From: Ianthella basta
Taxonomy: Eukaryota > Porifera > Demospongiae > Verongiida > Ianthellidae
Assembly: GCA_964019415.1 (NCBI GenBank)
Contig: OZ025875.1
Span: 1 to 64,000, forward strand
Reading direction: 5' to 3'
Length of the DNA: 64,000 nucleotides
Shown here one piece after another: positions 6,159-16,613 of the stretch. The notes below the pieces were generated by a model. It was not told the DNA's origin, did no database searches, and worked only from the letters and a program-made list of their open reading frames with translations. How positions within the stretch are numbered: position 1 is the first letter of the stretch; each line of letters begins with the position of its first letter. The translations under genes and the position numbers were made by a program.

Positions 6159-9100
6159 CTTATCCTATCTTGCCTAATCTTACCTTGTCATATCTTGCCA
6201 AATCTTGCCAAATCTTACCTTGTCATATCTTGCCAAATCTTGCCAAATCTTACCCTGTCATATCTTGCCAAATCTTACCAAATCTTACCTTGTCATATCT
6301 TACTAAATTTTGCCAAATCTTGACAAATCTTATCCTGTCATATCTTGCCAAATCTTGCAAATATTACCTTGTCATATCTTGCCAAATCTTGCCAAATCTT
6401 ACCTTGTCATATCTTACTAAATTTGGCCAAATCTTGCCAAATCTTACCTTGTCATATCTTGCCCAATCTTGCCAATTCTTACCTTGTCATATCTTGCCAA
6501 ATGTTGCCTGATCTTACCTTGTCATATCTTGCCAAATCTTACTTATTCTTACTTTTTCATATCTTGCCAAATCTTACCTTATCATCTCTTGCCAAATCTT
6601 GCCTAATCTTACCTTGTCATATCTTGCCAAATCTTGCCAAATCTTACCCTGTCAAATCTTGCCAAATCTTGCCAAATCTTACCATGTCATATCTTGCCAA
6701 ATCTTGCCTAATCTTACTTTTTCATATCTTGCCAAATCTTGCTTAATCTTGCCTTCTCATATTTTGCCAAATCTTGACAAATCTTACCTTGTCATATCTT
6801 GCCAAATCTTTCCAATTCTTACCTTTTCATATCTTACCAAATCTTGCTTAATTTTACCTTCATATCTTGCCAAATCTTGCCAAATCTTATCTTGTCATAT
6901 CTTGCCAAATCTTGCCAAATATTACCTTGTCATATCTTGCCAAATCTTGCCAAATCTTACCTTGTCATATCTTGCTAAATGTTGCCTAATCTTACCTTGT
7001 CATATCTTGCCAAATCTTGCCGAATCTTACCTTGTCATATCTTACCAAATCTTGCCAAATCTTGCCAAATCTTACCTTGTCATATATATCTTGCCTAATC
7101 TTGCCATATCTTACCTTCTCATATCTTGCTAAATGTTGCCTAATCTTACCTTGTCATATCTTGCCAAATCTTGCCGAATCTTACCTTGTCATATCTTACC
7201 AAATCTTGCCAAATCTTGCCGAATCTTACCTTGTCATATCTTACCAGATCTTGCCAAATCTTGCCAAATCTTATCCTGTCATATCTTGCCAAATCTTGCC
7301 AAATATTACCTTGTCATATCTTGCCAAATCTTGCTTAATATCACCTTGTCATATCTTGCCAAATCTTGGCAAACATTACCTTGTCATATCTTGCCAAATC
7401 TTGCCGAATCTTACCTTGTCATATATTACCAAATCTTGCCAAATCTTGCCAAATCTTACCTTGTCAAATCTTGCCTAATCTTGCCATATCTTACCTTCTC
7501 ATATCTTGCCAAATCTTGCCTGATATTACCTTGGCATATCTTGCCAAATCTTGCCAAATCTTACCTTGTCATATCTTGCCAAATCTTATCTTGTCATATC
7601 TTGCCAAATCTTGCCAAATATTACCTTGGGATATCTTGCCAAATCTTGCCAAATATTACCTTGGCATATCTTGCCAAATCTTGCCAAATCTTACCTTGTC
7701 ATATCTTGCCAAATCTTGCCTAATCTTATCTTGTCATATCTTGCCAAATCTTGCCGAATCTTACCTTGTCATATATTACCAAATCTTGCCAAATCTTGCC
7801 AAATCTTACCTTGTCAAATCTTGCCTAATCTTGCCATATCTTACCTACTCATATCTTGCCAAATCTTGCCTGATATTACCTTGGCATATCTTGCCAAATC
7901 TTGCCTAATCTTACCTTGTCATATCTTGCCAAATCTTGCCGAATCTTACCTTGTCATATATTACCAAATCTTGCCAAATCTTGCCAAATCTTACCTTATC
8001 ACATCTTGCCAAATCTTGCTTAATATTACCTTGTCATATCTTGCCAAATCTTGCCAAATCTTATCTTGTCATATCTTTCCAAATCTTGCCTAATCTTACC
8101 TTGTCATATCTTGCCAAATCTTGCCGAATCTTACCTTGTCATATCATACCAAATCTTGCCAAATCTTGCCAAATCTTCCCTTGTCATATCTTGCCTAATC
8201 TTGCCAAATCTTACCTTCTCATATCCAACCAAATCTTGCCTGATCTTACCTTGTCATATCTTGCCAAATCTTGCCAAGTCTTACCTTTAAGTTGTCATAT
8301 CTTGCCAAATCTTGCCTATTCTTCCTTTTCATATCTAACCAAATCTTGCTTAATCTTACCTTCTCATATCTAACCAAATCTTGCCTGAACTTACCTTGTC
8401 ATATCTTGCCAAATCTTGCCAAGTCTTACCTTTAAGTTGTCATATCTTGCCAAATCTTGCCTATTCTTCCTTTTCATATCTAACCAAATCTTGCTTAATC
8501 TTACATTCTCATATCTTGCCAAATCTTGCCAAATCTTACCTTGTCATATCTTGCCAAATCTTGCCAAATCTTATCTTGTCATATCTTGCCAAATCTTGCC
8601 TAATCTTACCTTGTCATATCTTGCCAAATCTTGCCAAATCTTGCCAAATCTTACCTTGTCATATCTTGCCTAATATTACCTTGTCATATCTTGCCAAATC
8701 TTGCCTGATCTTACCTTGTCATATCTTGCCAAATCTTGCTTATTCTTACTTTTTCATATCTTGCCAAATCTTGACTAATCTTACCTTGTCATATCTCGCC
8801 AAATCTTGCCGAATCTTACCTTGTCGTATCTTGCCAAATCTTGCCAAATCTTACCTTGTCATATCTTGCCTAACCTTGCCAAATCTTACCTTCTCATATC
8901 TAACCAAATCTTGCCTGAACTTACCTTGTCATATCTTGCCAAATCTTGCCTAGTCTTACCTTTAAGTTGTCATATCTTGCCAAATCTTGCCTATTCTTCC
9001 TTTTCATATCTTGCCAAATCTTGCTTAATCTTACCTTCTCATATCTTGCCAAATCTTGCCAAATCTTACCTTGTCATATTTTGCCAAATCTTGCCAAATC

Positions 9101-10576
9101 TTATCTTGTCATATTTTGCCAAATCTTGCCTAATCTTACCTTGTCATATCTTGCCAAATCTTGCCAAATCTTGCCAAATCTTACCTTGGCATATCTTGCC
9201 TAATATTACCTTGTCATATCTTGCCAAATCTTGCCTGATCTTACCATGTCATATCTTGCCAAATCTTGCTTATTCTTACTTTTTCATATCTTGCCAAATC
9301 TTGACTAATCTTACCTTGTCATATCTCGCCAAATCTTGCCAAATCTTACCTTGTCATATCTTGCCAAATCATGCCTAATCTTACCTTGTCATATCTTGCC
9401 AAATCTTGCCAAATCTTACCCTGTCATATCTTGCCAAATCTTGCCTAATCTTACTTTTTCATATCTTGCCAAATCTTACTTAATGTTACCTTGTCATTTC
9501 TTACCAAATCTTGCTTAATTTTACCTTCATATCTTGCCAAATCTTGCCAAATCTTATCTTGTCATGTCTTGCCAAATATTACCTTGTCATATCTTGCCAA
9601 ATCTTGCCAAATCTTACCTTGTCATATCTTTCCAAATCTTGCCTAATATTACCTTGTCATATCTTGCCAAATCTTGCCGAATCTTACCTTGTCATATCAT
9701 ACCAAATCTTGCCAAATCTTGCCAAATCTTACCTTGTCATATCTTGCCTAATCTTGCCAAATCTTACCTTCTCATATCTAACCAAATCTTGCCTGATCTT
9801 ACCTTGTCATATCTTTCCAAATCTTGCCAAATCTTACCCTGTCATATCTTGCCAAATCGTGCCAAATCTTACCATGTCATATCTTGCCAAATCTTGCCTA
9901 ATCTTATCTTGTCATATCTTGCCAAATATTACCTTGTCATATCTTGCCAAATCTTGCCAAATCTTACCTTGTCATATCTTTCCAAATCTTGCCTAATCTT
10001 ACCTTGTCATATCTTGCCAAATCTTGCCGAATCTTACCTTGTCATATCATATCAAATCTTGCCAAATCTTGCCAAATCTTACCTTGTCATATCTTGCCTA
10101 ATCTTGCCAAATCTTACCTTCTCATATCTAACCAAATCTTGCCTGATCTTACCTTGTCATATCTTTCCAAATCTTGCCGAATCTTACCTTGTCATATCAT
10201 ACCAAATCTTGCCAAATCTTGCCGAATCGTACCTTGTCATATCTTGCCTAATCTTGCCAAATCTTATTTTCTCATATCTAACCAAATCTTGCCTGATCTT
10301 ACCTTGTCATATCTTGCCAAATCTTGCCAAGTCTTACCTTTAAGTTGTCATATCTTGCCAAATCTTGCCTATTTTCCTTTTCATAACTTGCCAAATCTTG
10401 CTTAATCTTACCTTCTCATATCTTGCCAAATCTTGCCAAATCTTACCTTATCATATCTTGCCAAATCTTGCTTAATCTTACCTTGTCATATCTTGCCAAA
10501 TCTTGCCTCATCTTACCTTGTCATATCTTGCCAAATCTTGCCTAATCTTACTTTTTCATATCTTGCCAAATCTTGC
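6159..10576 (+). repeat. 35-bp satellite, left part of the array
   Basis: About 126 monomers in one orientation. The consensus is one CTTGTCATAT decamer, two CTTGCCAAAT decamers and a CTTAC tail (35 bp; 13 G+C). The second CTTGCCAAAT position is the variable slot (CTTGCCTAAT, CTTGCTTAAT, CTTGCCGAAT, CTTGACTAAT, CTTGCCTGAT). Longer or shorter monomers (25 and 45 bp) differ by one decamer. Because 35 is not a multiple of three, frames rotate with a 105-bp period and remain open until a TAA in a CTTAAT or CCTAAT variant. These frames begin at TTG, have no ATG-led start and are not genes. Confidence 0.97.
8365..9360 (+). repeat. Two-copy duplication inside the satellite, offset 530 bp
   Basis: The variant series beginning CTTGCCTGAAC, then AAGTCTTACCTTTAAGTTG, then the CCTATTCTTCC monomer and the run of three CTTGCCAAAT decamers, recurs 530 bp later (8381 matches 8911, 8416 matches 8946). 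Copy 1 covers about 8365-8850 and copy 2 about 8895-9360, with several base differences. This is a local unequal-exchange product. Confidence 0.8.
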
Positions 10577-10580
10577 TTAA
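10577..10580. repeat. TTAA target site duplication, left
   Basis: TTAA immediately precedes the CCC of the inserted element. In the satellite this TTAA comes from the CTTGCTTAAT monomer variant. Confidence 0.9.
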
Positions 10581-10594
10581 CCCTTTAGCGCCCA
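10581..10594 (+). repeat. Left terminal inverted repeat of the MITE
   Basis: CCCTTTAGCGCCCA; pairs with the right end at 11 of 14 positions. It begins with CCC directly after TTAA, as in piggyBac elements. Confidence 0.85.
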
Positions 10595-10614
10595 ATGACA
10601 CCTTTAGGTGTCAT
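10595..10614. repeat. Subterminal palindrome 1 of the MITE
   Basis: ATGACACCTTTAGGTGTCAT is a perfect inverted repeat with 9-bp arms around TT. Its position just inside the terminal repeat fits a transposase-binding site, which is an inference from other DNA transposons. Confidence 0.85.
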
Positions 10615-10639
10615 AAAACGCAATGTCGTTAAGGCCCAT

Positions 10640-10657
10640 TGACACCTAAAGGTGTCA
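10640..10657. repeat. Subterminal palindrome 2 of the MITE
   Basis: TGACACCTAAAGGTGTCA is a perfect inverted repeat with 8-bp arms around AA. It is the first palindrome again, with the centre on the opposite strand (AA for TT), and the flanks GGCCCA/GCGCCCA and TCATAA are also shared. Confidence 0.85.
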
Positions 10658-10964
10658 TAACTAAAGAGGCCTAAAAAACGTCGCTGCTTCAGTGGTTACA
10701 AGTCTTCTATGCAAGCAACTGTTTTCCAAGGACTTGTACCAGTAGAAAAAGCTTCTCTCAGCGAGCGTACCTTGTCTTCTGGTCACGCAAACTGCGTGCA
10801 AGCAACTGCTTTAGTTCGAGCGACATTACGCCGTGTCCCTTCTCGTTCTAGTTAAAGCCAAAGAACGCGCGCTGTGTAACGAAATGGTGAAGTAAGGGCT
10901 CTACATCTTCCTGTGATACTGCGCCAACAATTCGCTTACGTACGTACTTACATCGTCACGTTTC

Positions 10965-11150
10965 ATGGCCGAGAAAAAGCTTGAAGAGTAGGCGTGCGAC
11001 TACTTCCTCAATGGCACCACGCACTCGCGCGAAGTGTCTGGATTTGGTCCAACTACACTGTCAAACGTCATGCAGTATATCACTCTACACTACCTTTCTC
11101 CTTATGTCGCTGTTAGGGCGAAGGAAAGACCAGAAAGCGTGAAAATTTAG
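10965..11150 (+). pseudogene. Possible short coding remnant inside the MITE
   Basis: An ATG at 10965 opens MAEKKLEE and meets TAG at 10989-10991. The same frame then stays open for 52 more codons to TAG at 11148-11150. The second part includes NGTTHSREVSGFGPTTLSNV, which looks loosely like a helix-turn-helix (a helix, a short turn with Gly, then a second helix). That resemblance is by eye only and no family is assigned. A 50-codon open stretch can occur by chance, and the element may simply be non-coding. Confidence 0.2.
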
Positions 11151-11219
11151 TGCACAAAATCTTCGTGTGCGCAGCCATTTTTAAACTCGGGCATTCGAGT
11201 ATGGCGCGAATTTTAAACT

Positions 11220-11233
11220 TGAGCACTATAGGG
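11220..11233 (-). repeat. Right terminal inverted repeat of the MITE
   Basis: TGAGCACTATAGGG, the reverse complement of CCCTATAGTGCTCA. Just inside, TTTTTAAACTCGGGCA and TTTTAAACTTGAGCA form an imperfect direct repeat, and ACTCG/CGAGT (11185-11200) plus GCCAT/ATGGC (11174-11205) form a nested hairpin. Confidence 0.85.
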
Positions 11234-11237
11234 TTAA
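11234..11237. repeat. TTAA target site duplication, right
   Basis: TTAA directly follows the GGG end of the element and continues as TTAATCTCACCTTGTCATAT, a common satellite variant. Confidence 0.9.
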
Positions 11238-13935
11238 TCTCACCTTGTCATATATTGCCAAATCTTGCCAAATATTACCTAGTCATATCTTGCCAAATCT
11301 TGCCAAATTTTACGTTGTCATATCTTGCCAAATCTTAACTAATCTTACCTTGTCACATCTTGCCAAAGCTTACCTTGTCATATCTTACCAAATTTTGCCT
11401 AATCTTACCTTGTCATATCTTACCAAATCTTGCTAAATCTTACCTTATCATATCTTGCCAAATCTTGCCAAATCTTACCATGTAATATCTTGCCAAATCT
11501 TACCTTGTCATATCTTACCAAATCATGCTTAACCTTACCTTGTCATATCTTGCCAAATCTTGCGAAATCTTACCTTGGCTTATCTTACCAAATCTTGCCT
11601 AATCTTACCTTGTCATATCTTGCCAAATCTAGCCAAATCTTACCTTGTCATATCTTGCCAAATCTTGCCGAATCTTACATTGTCATATCTTGCCAAATCT
11701 TGCCAAATCTTGCCAAATCTTACCTTGTCATATCTTACCTAATATTACCTTGTCATATCTTGCCAAATCTTGCCTGATCTTACCTTGTCATATCTTGCCA
11801 AATCTTGCTTATTCTTACTTTTTCATATCTTGCCAAATCTTGACTAATCTTACCTTGTCATATCTCGCCAAATCTTGCCAAATCTTACCTTGTCATATCT
11901 TGCCAAATCTTACCTAATCTTACCTTGTCATATCTTGCCAAATCTTGCCAAATCTTACCCTGTCATATCTTGCCAAATCTTGCCAAATCTTACCATGTCA
12001 TATCTTGCCAAATCTTGCCTAATCTTACTTTTTCATATCTTGCCAAATCTTACTTAATCTTACCTTGTCATTTCTTACCAAATCTTGCTTAATTTTACCT
12101 TCATATCTTGCCAAATCTTGCCAAATCTTATCTTGTCATATCTTGCCAAATATTACCTTGTCATAACTTGCCAAATCTTGCCAATTCTTACCTTGTCACA
12201 TCTTGCCTAATATTGCCAAATCTTACCTTCTCATATCTAACCAAATCTTGCCTGATCTTACCTTGTCATATCTTGCCAAATCTTGCCAAGTTTTACCTTT
12301 AAGTTGTCATATCTTGCCAAATCTTGCCTATTCTTCCTTTTCATATCTTGCCAAATCTTGCTTAATCTTACCTTCTCATATCTTGCCAAATCTTGCCAAA
12401 TCTTACCTTGTCATATCTTGCCAAATCTTGCTTAATCTTACCTTGTCATATCTTGCCAAATCTTGCCTCATCTTACTATGTCATATCTTGCCAAATCATG
12501 CTTAATCTCACCTTGTCATATATTGCCAAATCTTGCCAAATACTACCTTGTCATATCTTGCCAAATCTTGCCAAATTTTATCTTGTCATATCTTGCCAAA
12601 TCTTGACTAATCTTACCTTGTCATATCTTGCCAAAGCTTACCTTGTCATATCTTACCAAATCTTGCCTAATCTTACCTTGTCATATCTTACCAAATCTTG
12701 CTTAATCTTTCCTTATCATATCTTACCAAATCTTATCTTGTCATATCTTACCAAATCTTGCCAAATATTACCTTGTCATATCTTGCCAAATCTTGCCAAA
12801 TCTTACCTTGGCAAATCTTACCAAATCTTGCCTAATCTTACCTTGTCATATCTTGCCTATACTTGTGAAATCATACCTTGTCATATCTTGCCAAATCTTG
12901 CCTGATCTTACCTTGTCATATCTTGCCAAATCTTGCTTATTCTTACTTTTTCATATCTTGCAAAATCTTGACTAATCTTACCTTGTCATATCTCGCCAAA
13001 TCTTGCCAAATCTTACCTTGTCACATCTTGCCAAATCTTGCCTAATCTCACCTTGTCATATCTTGCCAAATCTTGCCAAAACTTACCCTGTCATATCTTG
13101 CCAAATCTTGCCAAATCTTTCCATGTCATATCTTACCAAATCTTACCTTGTCATATCTTGCCAAATCTTGCTTAATCTTACCTTGTCATATCTTGCTAAA
13201 TCTTCTCATATCTAACCAAATCTTGCCTGAACTTACCTTGTCATATCTTGCCAAATCTTGCAAAGTCTTACCTTTAAGTTGTCATCCTTCTCATATCTAA
13301 CCAAATCTTGCCTGAACTTACCTTGTCATATCTTGCCAAATCTTGCAAAGTCTTACCTTTAAGTTGTCATATCTTGCCAAATCTTGCCTATTCTTCCTTT
13401 TCATATTTTGCCAAATCTTGCTTAATCTTACCTTCTCATATCTAACCAAATCTTGCCAAATCTTACCTTGTCATATCTTGCCAAATCTTGCCAAATCTTA
13501 TCTTGTCATTTCTTACAAAATCTTGCTTAATCTTACCTTGTCATATCTTGCCAAATCTTGCTTAATCTTACCTTGTCATATCTTGCCAAATCTTTCCAAA
13601 TCTTATCTTGTCATATCTTGCCAAATCTTGCCAAATCTTACCTTGTCATATCTTGCCTAATCTTGCCAAATCTTGCCAAATCTTACCTTGTCATATCTTG
13701 CCAAATCTTGCCAAATCTTAACGTGTCATATCTTACCAAATCTTGCCTGATCTTACCTTGACATATCTTGCCAAATCTTACTTATTCTTACTTTTTCATA
13801 TCTTGCCAAATCTTGACTAATCTTACCTTGTCATATCTCGCCAAATCTTGCCAAATCTTACCTTGTCATATCTTGCCAGATCTTGCCTAATCTCACCTTG
13901 TCATATCTTGCCAAATCTTGCCAATACTTACCCTG

Positions 13936-16613
13936 TCATATCTTGCCAAATCTTGCCAAATCTTACCATGTCATATCTTTCAAATTCTTGCCTAATCTTA
14001 CTTTTTCATATCTTGCCAAATCTTGCTTAATCTTACCTTGTCATATCTTGCCAAATCTTGCCGAATCTTACCTTCTCATATCTTACCAAATCTTGCCAAA
14101 TCTTGCCAAATCTTACCTTGTCATATCTTGCCTAATCTTGCCAAATCTTACCATCTCATATCTTGCCAAATCTTGCCTGATTTTTTGTTGTCATATCTTG
14201 CCATATCTTGCCAAGTCTTACCTTTAAGTTGTCATATCTTGCCAAATCTTGCCTATTCTTCCTTTTCATATCTTGCCAAATCTTCCTTAATCTTACCTTC
14301 TCATATCTTGTCAAATCTTTCCAAATCTTACCTTGACATATCTTGCCAAATCTTGCCTAATCTTACCTTGTCATATCTTGCCAAATCTTGCCTAAACTTA
14401 CTTTTTCATATCTTGCCAAATCTTGCTTAATCTCACCTTGTCATATATTGCCAAATCTTGCCAAATATTACCTTGTCATATCTTGCCAAATCTTGCAAAA
14501 TCTTACCTTGTCATATGTTGCCAAATCTTGACTAATCTTTCCTTGTCATATCTTGCGAAAGCTTACCTTGTCATATCTTGCCAAATCTTGCCTAATCTTA
14601 CTTTTTCATATCTTGCCAAATCTTGCTTAATCTTACCTTGTCATATCTTGCCAAATCTTGCCAAACATTACCTTGTCATATCTTGCCAAATCTTGCTTAA
14701 TCTTACCTTGTCATATCTTGCCAAATCTTGCCAAACTTTATCTTCTCATATCTTGCCAATTCTTGCCAAATATTACCTTATCATATCTTGCCAAATCATG
14801 CCAAATCTTACCTTCTCATATCTTGCCAAATCTTGACTAATCTTACCTTGTCATATCTTGCCAAATCTTGCCAAATACTACCTTGTCATATCTTGCCAAT
14901 TCTTGCCGAATCTTACCTTGTCATATCTTGCCAAATCTTGCCAAATATTCCCATGTCATATCTTGCCAAATCTTGAAAAAACTTATCTTGTTTTATCTTG
15001 CCAAATCTTGCCTAATCTCACCTTGTCATATCTTGCCAAATCTTGCTTAATCTTACCTTGTCATATCTTGCCAAATCTTGCCGAATCTTACCTTCTCATA
15101 TCTTACCAAATATTGCCAAATCTTGCCAAATCTTACCTTGTCATATCTTGCCTAATCTTGCCAAATCTTACCATCTCATATCTTGCCAAATCTTGCCTGA
15201 TTTTTCGTTGTCATATCTTGCCATATCTTGCCAAGTCTTACCTTTAAGTTGTCATATCTTGCCAAATCTTGCCTATTCTTCCTTTTCATATCTTGCCAAA
15301 TCTTCCTTAATCTTACCTTCTCATATCTTGTCAAATCTTTCCAAATCTTACCTTGACATATCTTGCCAAATCTTGCCAAATCTTACCTTGTCATATCTTG
15401 CCAAATCTTGCCTAATCTTACCTTGTCATATCTTGCCAAATCTTGCCTAAACTTACTTTTTCATATCTTGCCAAATCTTGCTTAATCTCACCTTGTCATA
15501 TATTGCCAAATCTTGCCAAATATTACCTTGTCATATCTTGCCAAATCTTGCAAAATCTTACCTTGTCATATGTTGCCAAATCTTGACTAATCTTTCCTTG
15601 TCATATCTTGCGAAAGCTTACCTTGTCATATCTTACCAAATCTTCCTTAATCTTACTTTTTCATATCTTGCCAAATCTTGCTTAATCTCACCTTGTCATA
15701 TCTTGCCAAATCTTGCTTAATCTTACCTTGTCATATCTTGCCAAATCTTGCCAAACTTTATCTTCTCATATCTTGCCAAATCTTGCCAAATATTACCTTA
15801 TCATATCTTGCCAAATCATGCCAAATCTTACCTTCTCATATCTTGCCAAATCTTGACTAATCTTACCTTGTCATATCTTGCCAAATCTTGCCAAATACTA
15901 CCTTGTCATATCTTGCCAATTCTTGCCGAATCTTACCTTGTCATATCTTGCCAAATCTTGCCAAATATTCCCATGTCATATCTTGCCAAATCTTGAAAAA
16001 ACTTATCTTGTCTTATCTTGCCAAATCTTACCTAATCTTACCTGCATATCTTGCTTAATCTTGTCAAATCTTAACTTGTCATATCTTGCCAAATCTTGCC
16101 TAATCTTACTTTTTCATATCTAGCCAAATCTTGCTTAATCTTACCATGTCATATCTTGCCAAATCTTGCCAAATCTTACCTTCAGTTGTCATATCTTGCA
16201 AAATCTTGCCTTATCTTGCCAAATCTTGCTTAATCTTACCTTGTCATATCTTGCCAAATCTAACCAAATCTTACCTTGTCATATCTCGCCAAATCTTGCC
16301 TAATCTAGCCAAATCTTGACTAATCTTAACTTGCCATATCTTGCCAAATCTTGCCAAATCTTACCTTGTAATATCTTGCCAAATCTTGCCAAATCTTACC
16401 TTGTCATATCTTGCCAAATCTTGACTAATCTTACCTTGTCATATCTTGCCAAATCTTTCCAAATCTTACCTTGTCATATCTTGCCAAATCTTGCCAAATC
16501 TTACCTTGTCATATCTTGCCATATCTTGACTAATCTTACCTTGTCATATCTTGCCAAATCTTGCTTAATCTTACCTTGTCATATCTTGCCAAATCTTGCC
16601 AAATCTTACCTTG
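13936..16613 (+). repeat. 2.68-kb satellite segment, copy 1
   Basis: The order of variant monomers here is repeated 2678 bp downstream (14023 matches 16701, 14858 matches 17536). After about 17863 the offset is 2677 because of a single-base length difference. Internally the segment itself contains two related ~1020-bp halves (14023 and 15043 start the same variant series), so it is a higher-order unit of about 76 monomers. Confidence 0.9.

Larger units (their letters stand above)
10581..11233. mobile_element. Non-autonomous piggyBac-like element (MITE)
   Basis: A 653-bp insertion wholly unlike the surrounding satellite. Its ends are CCCTTTAGCGCCCA (left) and, read inward from the right, CCCTATAGTGCTCA; 11 of 14 bases agree. 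TTAA is present on both sides. Short CCC-starting inverted ends with a TTAA target duplication are the hallmark of the piggyBac superfamily. Removing the insert with one TTAA restores an ordinary satellite monomer: the same order of variants without the insert is present near 14391-14470. The interior holds two subterminal hairpins on the left, a hairpin on the right (11174-11205) and no recognisable transposase, so movement would need a transposase supplied elsewhere. Family identity beyond the superfamily is unknown. Confidence 0.88.

Noticed and set aside
10581-11233. Retroviral, LTR or other capsid-bearing element
   Set aside because: Ends, size and the TTAA duplication fit a piggyBac-type DNA element. 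No LTR, primer-binding site or viral gene was seen anywhere in the window.
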